Made by a program: the position numbers and the translations under genes
The notes under the pieces: generated by a model
Databases searched by the model: none
What the model was told of the DNA's origin: nothing
The model's input: the letters and a program-made list of their open reading frames with translations, nothing else
Assembly (NCBI GenBank): GCA_963817785.1
Contig: CAWFPL010000002.1
Location: 558,001-622,000 of the forward strand
Origin: JAKALD01 sp963817785
GTDB taxonomy: Bacteria; Pseudomonadota; Gammaproteobacteria; Burkholderiales; SG8-39
Direction of reading: 5' to 3'
DNA length: 64,000 nucleotides
In this document: one piece after another, positions 37,301-44,768 of the stretch
Layout: the number at the start of each line of letters is the position of its first letter
Position numbering within the stretch: the first letter of the stretch is position 1

Positions 37301-37882
37301 GAAGCCGTGCAGGCCGAGATCGAGGTATTCCTGGACATTCGCCGGATTGAGCACCGGGATGAGGCAGGCCTTGAAGATGTGTTCCGACTGGTGCGGCAGC
37401 GTGGAGGACTTCGCCGCGTGATCATCGCCGGCGAGCAGCAGCACGCCGCCGTGCTTCGAGGTGCCCGCGGCGTTGCCGTGCTTGAACACGTCGCCGCAGC
37501 GGTCCACGCCCGGTCCTTTGCCGTACCACATCGCGAACACGCCGTCGTAGCGCGCGCCCGGGAACATGCCGACCTGCTGCGTGCCCCACACCGCGGTGGC
37601 GGCAAGGTCCTCGTTCACCCCGGGCTGGAACTTGATGTGGTGGGTCTCGAGGTGCTTCTGCGCGCGCTGCAGCGTCTGGTCGAGTCCGCCGAGCGGCGAG
37701 CCGCGGTACCCGGAGATGAAGCCGGCGGTGTTGAGGCCGGCGCGCAGGTCGAGTTCGCGCTGCAGCATCGGCAGGCGAACGAGCGCCTGCGTCCCGGTCA
37801 GAAAGACGCGGCCGCTTTCCAGCGTGTACTTGTCCTCGAGGGAGACCTTGGCGAGCGTGGCGGGGTCGAGCGGGGCGTTCAT
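34325..37882 (-). CDS. Indolepyruvate ferredoxin oxidoreductase, fused alpha/beta subunits
   Basis: The 1185-residue enzyme oxidatively decarboxylates aryl- or branched 2-oxoacids to acyl-CoA with a ferredoxin-type acceptor. Order: N-terminal pyrimidine-binding TPP domain (AGFISGYRGSPLGGLDQTL), TPP-binding part (GDGTYFHSGLLAIRAA ... NDAVAMTGGQ), a cysteine-rich Fe-S region (CEGCGDCSVKSNC and later STCNKDFSCVKGFCPSF), and the gamma domain (GIGGTGVITIGQILAMAA). This single-chain form is common in Burkholderiales. Its product route fits the nearby aromatic amino acid catabolism, though the genes are 30 kb apart. Confidence 0.93.
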   Translation of the reverse strand: MNAPLDPATLAKVSLEDKYTLESGRVFLTGTQALVRLPMLQRELDLRAGLNTAGFISGYRGSPLGGLDQTLQRAQKHLETHHIKFQPGVNEDLAATAVWGTQQVGMFPGARYDGVFAMWYGKGPGVDRCGDVFKHGNAAGTSKHGGVLLLAGDDHAAKSSTLPHQSEHIFKACLIPVLNPANVQEYLDLGLHGFAMSRYAGCWVAFKCVTDVVESGASVMLDPARVQIKLPDAFPLPRDGLNIRWPDGILEQEARLLDWKVYAALAYVRANGLDCIVWDSPNARLGIVTTGKSFGDTMQALADLGIDERVARDIGLRVYKVAMSWPLEPQGARRFAQGLDEILVIEEKRQLIEYQIKEELYTWEAGKRAPRVVGKFDDNGEWSRAAGQPAGTWLLPAHYEHSTTIVARAIAQRLEKLGLAVKLGSQFRERLAFLEFKEKALAKPRVTAIRQPYFCSGCPHNTSTRVPEGSRATAGIGCHFMAVWMNRNTATFTHMGGEGAPWIGQAPFTDEKHIFANIGDGTYFHSGLLAIRAAVAGRVNMTYKILYNDAVAMTGGQHHDGPLDPAMISRQIAAEGVQPIVIVTDEPEKYPAGVNWAPGVTVRQRDDLDAVQRELRELPGVSAIIYDQTCASEKRRRRKRGAYPDPAKRAVINELVCEGCGDCSVKSNCLSVEPLETEFGRKRRINQSTCNKDFSCVKGFCPSFVTVEGGRLKKGKSPARVGPADELPPLPAVTPAPLGAPYGVLVTGIGGTGVITIGQILAMAAHLEGKGVSVLDMSGLAQKYGAVMSHVKIAETPEQLHAARLGSGDASLVVGCDLVVTASTDALEKMNPVRTRAVVNATTTPTADFVRNPNWQLPGSDLRHDIAQAAGENNVAFIPAAELATNLMGDSIATNMFMLGYAYQKGWVPLSATALERAIQLNGVSVEFNMQSFQWGRRAAVDLERVRRIAVPAEVIPLDQHLSRNLDELIERRVQQLTGYQSAAYAARYRALVDQARNAEQEKTGSSKLAEAVARYYAKLMAYKDEYEVARLYAEGEFAKTIENMFEGDYKVVFHLAPPLLARPDARTGEPRKMRFGPWMMSAFKVLARLKGLRGGPLDPFGRTEERRAERALVREYEETVAQLLAGLTRDNHALALEIASLPEEIRGFGHIKMRSIVEARRKRAELLERWRSAGTQPAVQRAAA

Positions 37883-38092
37883 CGGCGTGTCTCCACAGAA
37901 ATCGTGTTCGTGTGGGCGCGGCGCTGCGGGGGTGATGCAGCCTTGCGCGCGGGGCGAAGCGGGATTGTGTCCTGCTTCCCCACCGCCAGACTAGCATAAC
38001 CATTAGCCCTGAGCGCTCGCCTGTTCGACCGGGCGCGCAGGGTGCAGGTTGGCTGCCGCAGCTCGCGCCGCGGCGTGTTCGCGTAACGCGCC

Positions 38093-39061
38093 TTACGCTG
38101 CGACGGCGCGCCCCTTGATGCGCGGCTTGGGCGATTTCTGCGCGCCGGGTCGATCCCAGTACGGCTCCGGGCCGAACGAATCGGCCAGGAAGTCGATGAA
38201 CGCCCGCGTCTTGGCTGGCAGGTGGCGGCGATGCGGATACACGGCGTAGATCGCCACGTCGGTGCCGAAGGTGTAGCCCGGGCACAGCGGCACGAGCGAG
38301 CCGTCCTCGAGGTGCGTGCGCACGTCCCAGGTCGATTTGAGCGCGACGCCCAGCCCCGCGAGCGCCCATTCGCGCAGCACCTCCCAGTTGTCGCAGGCGT
38401 AGCGCCCGGCGACGCGCACCGTGCCCGCCTTGCCGTCCGGGCCCCTGTATTCCCAATTCATGGCGAAACCCTGCTCCCAGCTCGCCACCAGGCAGTTGTG
38501 GTGCGCGAGGTCCTGGGGCGTGCTCGGCGTGCCGTGCCGCCGCAGGTAATCGGGGCTCGCGCACACCACGCGCCGGTTCGGGGCGAGCTTGCGCGCGGCG
38601 AGGGATGAGTCCTCGAGCTCGGCGATACGGATCGCCACGTCGAAGCCCTCCTCGATCAGGTTGATGCGCCGATCCGACAGACTGAGGGCCAGCTGCACCT
38701 TCTGGTAGCGCGCCGCGAACAATGGGACGAGCGGCGCGACGTGCTTATGGCCGAAAGAGGCGGGCATCGTCACCTTGAGCACGCCCTGCGGCTCGACGCG
38801 GCCGGCGGCCACGACGGTATTGGCCTCGGCGATCTCGGCCAGGATGCGTGCGCATGCCTCGTAATAGGCCGCGCCTTCGTCGGTCAGGCTGAGGCTGCGC
38901 GTCGTGCGGTTGACGAGGCGCACACCCAGGCGCGCCTCGAGCGCCGCCAGCCTGCGGCTCACCATCGCGGGCGACAGGCCGACCTCGCGGGCGGCGGCAG
39001 ACAGGCTTCCGCTTGCGACGACCCTGGCGAAGACGGTCATTTCATGAAAGGAATCGGACAT
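38093..39061 (-). CDS. LysR-family transcriptional regulator
   Basis: A 322-residue regulator with the N-terminal helix-turn-helix (MTVFARVVASGSLSAAAREVGLSPAMVSRRLAALEARLGVRL) and an effector domain. The sequence belongs to the large group that includes DmlR-like proteins. Its upstream gap (39062-39167) is AT-rich, includes TGCATATATTGCA at 39067-39079 that could be an autoregulatory site, and is shared with a small divergent ORF. No target operon is evident. The 210 bases between its stop and the oxidoreductase gene hold nothing recognised. Confidence 0.92.
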   Translation of the reverse strand: MSDSFHEMTVFARVVASGSLSAAAREVGLSPAMVSRRLAALEARLGVRLVNRTTRSLSLTDEGAAYYEACARILAEIAEANTVVAAGRVEPQGVLKVTMPASFGHKHVAPLVPLFAARYQKVQLALSLSDRRINLIEEGFDVAIRIAELEDSSLAARKLAPNRRVVCASPDYLRRHGTPSTPQDLAHHNCLVASWEQGFAMNWEYRGPDGKAGTVRVAGRYACDNWEVLREWALAGLGVALKSTWDVRTHLEDGSLVPLCPGYTFGTDVAIYAVYPHRRHLPAKTRAFIDFLADSFGPEPYWDRPGAQKSPKPRIKGRAVAA

Positions 39062-39167
39062 ATTCGTGCATATATTGCAAAAGTGTTTATTTAATTAGAA
39101 GGATTATAAACAAACCCGCAAAGCCTTACTATTGCTGCGTCGCAACAACAGACCAGCAGGGCGGGCT

Positions 39168-39392
39168 ATGAAAGCGAATGAGATTCGGACCATCGAGCAG
39201 CGGCCTGCCGCCGCGCCGCGCTTTTCGGAGCTCGAGTTCGACTTCGCCGACGTCCGGATGCGAGCCGAAGTCGAGCGCGCCCAGGAAATCTCGCGGGCGG
39301 TGAACGCAGGGCTTGCCCATCTGACGACGCTTTTCGGGCGCTTGCGCGCCATGCTTGCGTCGCGCGGCGCCAATCGCCTGCTGCACGGCTAA
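39168..39392 (+). CDS. Small protein of unknown function (74 aa)
   Basis: The frame starts at ATG 39168, behind CAGGGCGGG. The product is hydrophilic and probably helical (FADVRMRAEVERAQEISRAVNAGLAHLTTLFGRLRAML), with no signal or membrane segment. It is divergent from the LysR gene. It resembles in style the small DUF1127-like proteins of proteobacteria but I cannot assign it. Confidence 0.5.
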   Translation: MKANEIRTIEQRPAAAPRFSELEFDFADVRMRAEVERAQEISRAVNAGLAHLTTLFGRLRAMLASRGANRLLHG

Positions 39393-39481
39393 GACATCAT
39401 GCCGTTACCGCTCACCGGCGGCAGCGGCAGCGAACGCGCCCGCCGCGGAACTCCTCCTCCTCCTCCTCCGCGGCGGGGTTC

Positions 39482-39515
39482 GTCCCGCTCCGCACCTTCG
39501 GGTGCGGAGCGGGAC
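39482..39515. repeat. Perfect 15-bp hairpin with TTCG loop
   Basis: The arms 39482-39496 and 39501-39515 pair perfectly around a TTCG tetraloop, the most stable RNA loop class. No T-run follows on either strand, so it is not a standard terminator. Confidence 0.75.
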
Positions 39516-39536
39516 CGCTACCTGAAGAGCAACGCT

Positions 39537-39574
39537 GTATTGCACCGCAGCGCTAAGGCGCTGCGGTGCAATAC
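39537..39574. repeat. Perfect 17-bp hairpin with TAAG loop
   Basis: The arms 39537-39553 and 39558-39574 pair perfectly around a four-base loop, 21 bases after another perfect hairpin. On the plus strand it is followed by CTTACTTTC, only weakly T-rich. The pair lies between a small plus-strand ORF and the converging minus-strand metallohydrolase gene, so they may stop transcription from either side or form part of an RNA. Confidence 0.75.
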
Positions 39575-39638
39575 CTTACTTTCAAAACAACCAGGAAGGT
39601 TTGTGGGGCCCGCGGACCACTGACGCAGTTGGCCCTGC

Positions 39639-40586
39639 TCAGGTCTGCAGCTCCCGCCACATCTCGACGTCGCGCCGCGCGGTCCAGATGCGCGGATGCT
39701 CGATGCCGCGCGCCTCGTCGTAGGCGCGCGAGACGTCGAACGGAATGCAGTGCTCGTAGATCGGGAAGCTCGAGTAGGCGCGGTCGAGGCGTCGCCGCGT
39801 GAGCTCGTAGGTTTCCTTGAGCGACTTTCTTGCCGCCACGCCGCGCCGCGCGCAGGCCAGCAGTCCGCGCACGAAGTCCTGCGTGTAGCGGATCGCCCGG
39901 TCCGCTTGCGCGGGCGTGGTGAGCGCCGGTCCGCGGCCGGGCACCAGCGCGCGCGGCTTGAACTTACGCAGCTTATCGAGCGTCGCAGGCCAGTCCTCCA
40001 GGTGCGCGTCGCCGGTGTAGATGCCGGCGTTGTATTCGACCAGGTCGCCCGAGAACAGCACCCGCTGCTTGGGCAGCCAGACCACGGTGTCGCCCGCGGT
40101 GTGCCCGCGCCCGGCGTGCACGATGCGCACCTCGAGCGAGCCCATCATCACTGTCATCTCGTCCTTGAACACCAGCGTCGGCCAGGTGAGGCCCGGGATC
40201 GATTCGACCGCGCGGAACAGGCGAGGAAAGCGCCCGATCTCGCTGTTCATGTCCTGCCTGCCGCGCTCGCGGATCAGCTCGAGCGTGGCCTGGCTGGCGA
40301 TGATCTGCTCGGCCTTGTACGCCGCCGCGCCGAGCACCCGCACCGCGTGGTAGTGCGACAGGACGACGTACTTGATCGGCTTCGAGGTGACGCGCCGGAT
40401 GCGCTTGATCACCTCGCGCGCCATCACCGGCGTCGCTTGGGTGTCGATCACCATCACACCGTCGTCGCCGACGATGACGCCCGTGTTCGGGTCGCCCTCG
40501 GTGGTGAACGCGTAGGCGCTCGGCGAGAGTCTATCGAAGCTGATCTTCTTCGGCGTCAGGTCGCCGCGCGAAGCGAAGGTCTTCAT
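39639..40586 (-). CDS. Metallo-beta-lactamase-fold hydrolase with altered metal motif
   Basis: A 315-residue MBL-fold protein. The usual HxHxDH motif reads H78-Y-H80 then A-V-R, so the Asp and last His are missing. Later metal-region residues remain: AGRGHTAGDTVVWLP and LFSGDLVEYNAG. I took ATG 40586; the longer frame upstream is a shadow of mshE. It may bind one metal or none. It is divergent from the MSHA locus by 147 bases. Substrate unknown. Confidence 0.82.
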   Translation of the reverse strand: MKTFASRGDLTPKKISFDRLSPSAYAFTTEGDPNTGVIVGDDGVMVIDTQATPVMAREVIKRIRRVTSKPIKYVVLSHYHAVRVLGAAAYKAEQIIASQATLELIRERGRQDMNSEIGRFPRLFRAVESIPGLTWPTLVFKDEMTVMMGSLEVRIVHAGRGHTAGDTVVWLPKQRVLFSGDLVEYNAGIYTGDAHLEDWPATLDKLRKFKPRALVPGRGPALTTPAQADRAIRYTQDFVRGLLACARRGVAARKSLKETYELTRRRLDRAYSSFPIYEHCIPFDVSRAYDEARGIEHPRIWTARRDVEMWRELQT

Positions 40587-40733
40587 GGAGCCCTGGATGC
40601 AAAAGGTTGTGTGGGCCGAAGATGATATGCGGTTTGCGGCGGTGCGGCCAGCGCGTTCCATTGGCGCCCGCCGCCGAGGCGCGCCATAATCCGCCCAGCC
40701 GGCGCGGCGCTGGCGGCACCTGGGAGCGTGCGC

Positions 40734-42440
40734 ATGGGACGTCCGGAGAAGATTCGCCTCGGCGACATTCTCGTCGCCCAGAGGCTCATCTCGCTCGAAG
40801 AGTTGAAGATCGCGCTCGACGAGCAGAAGAAAAGCGGCCGCAAGCTCGGCCGCGTGCTCATCGAGCAGGGCTTCGTCAACGACGAGCAGATTTGCGAGGC
40901 GATCTCGCGCCAGCTCAACATCCCGTACGTCAATCTCAAGTATTTCAATTTCAACCAGGACGTGGTGCGGCGGCTGCCCGAGGCGGCCGCGCGGCGCTTC
41001 CGCGCCGTGGTGCTCGAGGACCACACCACCGCCTACCTGGTGGGCATGTCCGATCCGACCGATCTGTTCGCGTACGACGAGATCGCGCGCCAGCTCAAGC
41101 GCGACATCGAGGCCGCGGTGGTCAGCGAGGCGGCGCTGCTCAACACCATCGACCGGGTGTACCGGCGGACCGAGGAGATCAGCGGGCTTGCCAAGGAGCT
41201 CGAGCGCGAAGTCGGAGAGGGGTACGTCGATTTCGGCGCCCTGGGGGCGGTGGCGGGCGCCGAGGATGCGCCGGTGGTCAAGCTGCTGCAGACGGTGTTC
41301 GAGGACGCGGTGCAGGTGAACGCTTCCGACGTGCACATCGAGCCGCAGGAGCAGCACGTGCAGATCCGCTTCCGCATCGATGGCGCGCTGATGCCGCAGA
41401 GCGAGGCCGCCCCGCGGATCGCGCCGGCACTGGCGTTGCGGCTGAAGCTGATGGCGGGACTGGATATCTCCGAGAAGCGCCTGCCGCAGGACGGGCGCTT
41501 CCACGTGCTCGTGCGCGAGCAGAAGATCGACGTGCGCATGTCCACCATGCCGACCCAGTACGGGGAGACCGTGGTGCTGCGGCTGCTCAACCGGCGCGCC
41601 ACGCTGCAGTCCCTCGAGAGTCTCGGCATGCCGCGCGAGACGCTGGATCGTTTTCGCGACATGATCAGGCGCACCGCCGGGATGGTACTGGTGACCGGGC
41701 CGACGGGTAGCGGCAAGACGACCACCCTGTACGCGGCGCTCTCGGCGCTCAATACGCCCGACCGAAAGATCATTACGGTCGAGGACCCGGTGGAATACCG
41801 GCTCGACGGCATCAGCCAGGTACAGATCAACGAGAAGATCGACCTCAGCTTCGCGCGGGTATTGCGCTCGACCTTGCGCCAGGATCCGGACATCATCCTA
41901 GTGGGCGAGATCCGGGACGAAGAGACCGCGCAAATCGCGCTGCGCGCTGCGCTGACCGGCCACCTGGTGTTGTCGACCGTGCACACCAAGGACTCTGCGA
42001 GCACTCCGCTGCGGCTGATCGACATGGGCGCGCCGAACTACATGGTGGCGACTTCGGTGCACGGGGTGGTGGCCCAGCGCCTGCTGCGGCTCATTTGCGA
42101 GAGCTGCATCGAGGAGCATCGGCCCGACCCGTACGAGGAGCGCTGGCTGACGACCCAGCTTGGCGCGGGCTACGAGGGCAAGAAGTTCTTCCGCGGCCGC
42201 GGCTGCGCGCACTGCAACGGCACCGGCTTCTCCGGCCGTACCGGGGTCTACGAAATGCTCGAGATGACGCCCGAGCTGGCGCGCGCCGTGAACCAGGCCA
42301 ACCCCAATGCCTTCGTCGAGGCGGCCCGCGCGCAGCTCAAGGGCCGCACCCTCGCCGATCGCGCGCTCGAGGTCGTGCTGCAGGGCCGCACCACGGTGGC
42401 CGAGGCGGTGAAGGTGGCCGTGCAAGTGGAGGAAGGCTGA
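40734..42440 (+). CDS. mshE: MSHA pilus extension ATPase MshE (GspE/PilB family)
   Basis: A 568-residue ATPase that powers pilus extension. An N-terminal MshEN domain (~8-60) has two RLG/KLG...Q motifs with a five-residue spacer, matching the c-di-GMP-binding consensus. The ATPase domain has Walker A GPTGSGKTTT (G322), Walker B ILVGEIRDEETAQ, a His box with LSTVHTKDSAST, and a Cys4 zinc site (CESC ... CAHC). I chose ATG 40734 because TGGGAG is spaced for it. It opens the operon, one base before mshG. Confidence 0.93.
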   Translation: MGRPEKIRLGDILVAQRLISLEELKIALDEQKKSGRKLGRVLIEQGFVNDEQICEAISRQLNIPYVNLKYFNFNQDVVRRLPEAAARRFRAVVLEDHTTAYLVGMSDPTDLFAYDEIARQLKRDIEAAVVSEAALLNTIDRVYRRTEEISGLAKELEREVGEGYVDFGALGAVAGAEDAPVVKLLQTVFEDAVQVNASDVHIEPQEQHVQIRFRIDGALMPQSEAAPRIAPALALRLKLMAGLDISEKRLPQDGRFHVLVREQKIDVRMSTMPTQYGETVVLRLLNRRATLQSLESLGMPRETLDRFRDMIRRTAGMVLVTGPTGSGKTTTLYAALSALNTPDRKIITVEDPVEYRLDGISQVQINEKIDLSFARVLRSTLRQDPDIILVGEIRDEETAQIALRAALTGHLVLSTVHTKDSASTPLRLIDMGAPNYMVATSVHGVVAQRLLRLICESCIEEHRPDPYEERWLTTQLGAGYEGKKFFRGRGCAHCNGTGFSGRTGVYEMLEMTPELARAVNQANPNAFVEAARAQLKGRTLADRALEVVLQGRTTVAEAVKVAVQVEEG

Positions 42441-43670
42441 GTGGCGCGCTACGCCTATCGCGGACGCGATTCGCGCGGCGATCTGGTGACCGGCACCCTG
42501 GAAGGGCCCGATACCGGCGCGATCGCCGACCAGCTGCTCAGCATCGGCGTCACGCCGGTGGACATCGCGCCGGCGGCGGGCGCCGTCGGGCTGGGCGCGC
42601 CCGCATGGTGGCGCAGCCTTACCGCGCAGCCCATCACCCAGGTCGACGTGATGCTGTTCTCGCGCCAGATGTACACGCTGCTCAAGTCGGGGGTGCCGAT
42701 CCTGCGCGCGCTGGCCGGACTGCAGGATTCCACCACCAATGCGTCGCTCTCCGAGGTGATCGGCGACATGCGCTCGACGCTCGACGCCGGCCGCGAGCTG
42801 TCGACCGCGATGCGCCGCCACCCGGAGGTTTTCAGCACGTTCTATGTCAGCGTCGTGCGCATCGGCGAAGCGACCGGTGCGCTCGACGACTCGTTCGACC
42901 GCCTGTTCCACTACATCGAGTTCGAGAAGGAGATGCGCGAGCGCATCAACACCGCGACGCGCTATCCGCTGATCGTGCTGGTGGTGATCGCGGTCGCCAT
43001 CGGCGTGGTGAATTTCGCCGTGATTCCGGCGTTCGCCAGGGTTTTCACCGCCAACAAGGTGCCGTTGCCGCTGCTGACCCAGCTGCTCATCGCCAGCTCG
43101 CGCTTCTTTCTGGAATACTGGCCCGCGCTGCTGATCGGCTTGGTGGCCGCGGTGGTCGGGTTCCAGGTCTACGTCTCCACACCGCGCGGACGTTACCAGT
43201 GGGACAGGACCAAGCTGCGCCTGCCGATCGCGGGGCCGATTGTCCTCAAGGCGACGCTGGCGCGATTCGCGCGCAGCCTGGCGCTCGCGACGCGTGCGGG
43301 CGTGCCGATCGTGCAGTCCCTTTCGGTGGTGGCCGAGGTGGTGTCGAACTCCTACGTCGCGCGGCGCATCGAGAACATGCGTGATGGAGTAGAGCGCGGC
43401 GAGAGTATTCGCCGCACGGCGACCGCGAGCGGCGTGTTCACCTCCGTGGTGCTGGAGATGATCGCCGTCGGCGAGGAGACCGGGGAGCTCGACGAGCTGC
43501 TCGACGAGGTGGCCGGGATGTACGAGCGCGAGGTCGACTACGAAATCAAGAACCTCTCTGCAAACCTCGAGCCGATCCTGACCATTGCGATGGGCGTGAT
43601 GGTCCTGCTGCTTGCGCTGGGCGTGTTCCTGCCGATCTGGGACCTGAGCTCGGTGTTGCTGAAGCGCTAG
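42441..43670 (+). CDS. mshG: MSHA inner-membrane platform protein MshG (GspF family)
   Basis: A 409-residue platform protein with two GspF/T2SSF domains. VDVMLFSRQMYTLLKSGVPILRALAGLQ and LARFARSLALATRAGVPIVQSLSVV start each repeat; EEVAGMYEREVDYEIKNLSANLEPILTIAMGVMV-type sequence leads to the last helix. It abuts mshE directly and should couple the ATPase to pilin extraction. Confidence 0.93.
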   Translation: MARYAYRGRDSRGDLVTGTLEGPDTGAIADQLLSIGVTPVDIAPAAGAVGLGAPAWWRSLTAQPITQVDVMLFSRQMYTLLKSGVPILRALAGLQDSTTNASLSEVIGDMRSTLDAGRELSTAMRRHPEVFSTFYVSVVRIGEATGALDDSFDRLFHYIEFEKEMRERINTATRYPLIVLVVIAVAIGVVNFAVIPAFARVFTANKVPLPLLTQLLIASSRFFLEYWPALLIGLVAAVVGFQVYVSTPRGRYQWDRTKLRLPIAGPIVLKATLARFARSLALATRAGVPIVQSLSVVAEVVSNSYVARRIENMRDGVERGESIRRTATASGVFTSVVLEMIAVGEETGELDELLDEVAGMYEREVDYEIKNLSANLEPILTIAMGVMVLLLALGVFLPIWDLSSVLLKR

Positions 43671-43709
43671 GCCGCCGCGCGCGGCCGATGCGCTTGTCGG
43701 AGTTTTCGC

Positions 43710-44219
43710 GTGGCGATCGTGGGCAAACGACCGATGCGGCGGCTCGAAGCCGCGCTCTGCGTGCTGATTGCGGCAGTGCTCGCATTCGTGCTGCTCGACC
43801 GGCTGCAGCGTTACGCGGAGCTGGCCGAGAGGTCCGCCATGGAAACGACGCTGGCCAGCCTGCAGACGGCGCTTCAGGTGAGCTTCATGCTCGCCTCGGC
43901 GCACGGCGGCCCGGCGGCAGTTGCCGCCCGGTGGCGCGGCCGCAATCCCATCTTGCTGGTCGGAGTCCCGCCGCCCGCGTATATGGGGGAAACCGCCAAG
44001 GTCGATTTGCGCCGCGTGCCAGGCGGCAGCTGGCTCTTCGACAGCGCGCGCGGTCAGCTGGTGTATGTCCCGATGAGCGCGCGAAGCTTGAGCGTGTACG
44101 GCTCGAATGATCCGGTCCCGGCTCTGCGCTTTGCGCTGCGCATCGAAGGGCCGCCGCGGGACGCCGGCTGGGTGGTTCGCCTGGTCCCGGTCAACCCCTA
44201 CGTCTGGAGTGTCGGATGA
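43710..44219 (+). CDS. MSHA biogenesis protein, MshF-like
   Basis: A 169-residue protein with one N-terminal membrane helix (~12-32) and a periplasmic part. It starts at GTG 43710 behind CGGAG. Sequence alone is weak, but its place between mshG and the pilin gene matches mshF in Vibrio/Shewanella MSHA loci. No prepilin cleavage motif is evident. Confidence 0.7.
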   Translation: MAIVGKRPMRRLEAALCVLIAAVLAFVLLDRLQRYAELAERSAMETTLASLQTALQVSFMLASAHGGPAAVAARWRGRNPILLVGVPPPAYMGETAKVDLRRVPGGSWLFDSARGQLVYVPMSARSLSVYGSNDPVPALRFALRIEGPPRDAGWVVRLVPVNPYVWSVG

Positions 44220-44402
44220 ATTCCTGACTGAACTGTTAAAAATGGTGTGAGGATTCGCTTTGAAACCCTTGCTTTTCTTGACAATTTATTGTTGAATGTG
44301 CTGTGCATCCTGAGTAGCATCTGGCAACGTGATCGGCGCACTGGGGCACGGGGTGAATGCGGCGGCGATCCAGCGAACGAGTTCATATCGGAGGGAGAGA
44401 CA

Positions 44403-44756
44403 ATGAAAGTAGCGCGCGAAAATGGTTTTACGCTCATTGAGCTGGTGGTGGTCATCGTGATCCTCGGCATCCTCGCCGCAGTGGCGATACCGAAGTTCCT
44501 CAACGTGCAGACGTCGGCGCAGACCGCCGTGCTGCAATCCACGTGTGGTGCTCTCCAGTCCCAGGCGGTGATCGCGTATGCCTCGAAAAGGGCGGCGGCT
44601 TCGCTGGCGACCGACATTATCCCCAATCTCAGTTACGACACGGCCAACGTGACGATCACCCCCAATGGCAGCGGTGCATGCCTCCCGACGCTCGCGTATA
44701 CCGGCGGTCCGAGCATGACCTGCAGCATCTCCGCGGATGTCTGCACGACGCCGTAA
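44403..44756 (+). CDS. MSHA-type major pilin (type IV pilin)
   Basis: A 117-residue prepilin with cleavage motif ENG|FTLIELVVVIVILGILAAVAIPKF and two Cys pairs near the C-terminus. GGAGGGAGA precedes the ATG strongly. The 180 bases upstream are AT-rich with a TTGACA at 44278. A terminator follows at 44818-44847, consistent with separate strong expression of the main pilin (MshA or MshB equivalent). It is shorter than Vibrio MshA (~170). Confidence 0.9.
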   Translation: MKVARENGFTLIELVVVIVILGILAAVAIPKFLNVQTSAQTAVLQSTCGALQSQAVIAYASKRAAASLATDIIPNLSYDTANVTITPNGSGACLPTLAYTGGPSMTCSISADVCTTP

Positions 44757-44768
44757 TGTCCCATTGCG

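Noticed and set aside
39399..39623. Plus-strand frame of 74 codons over the paired hairpins
   Set aside because: Its sequence is dictated by the inverted repeats and a Pro/Arg run; no ribosome site or family.
41898..43904. Minus-strand frame of 668 codons over mshE and mshG
   Set aside because: Antisense shadow with extreme His/Arg content.
44278..44306. TTGACA before the pilin gene as a sigma-70 promoter
   Set aside because: No acceptable -10 box lies 16-18 bases downstream, and no proper GG-N10-GC sigma-54 site was found either.
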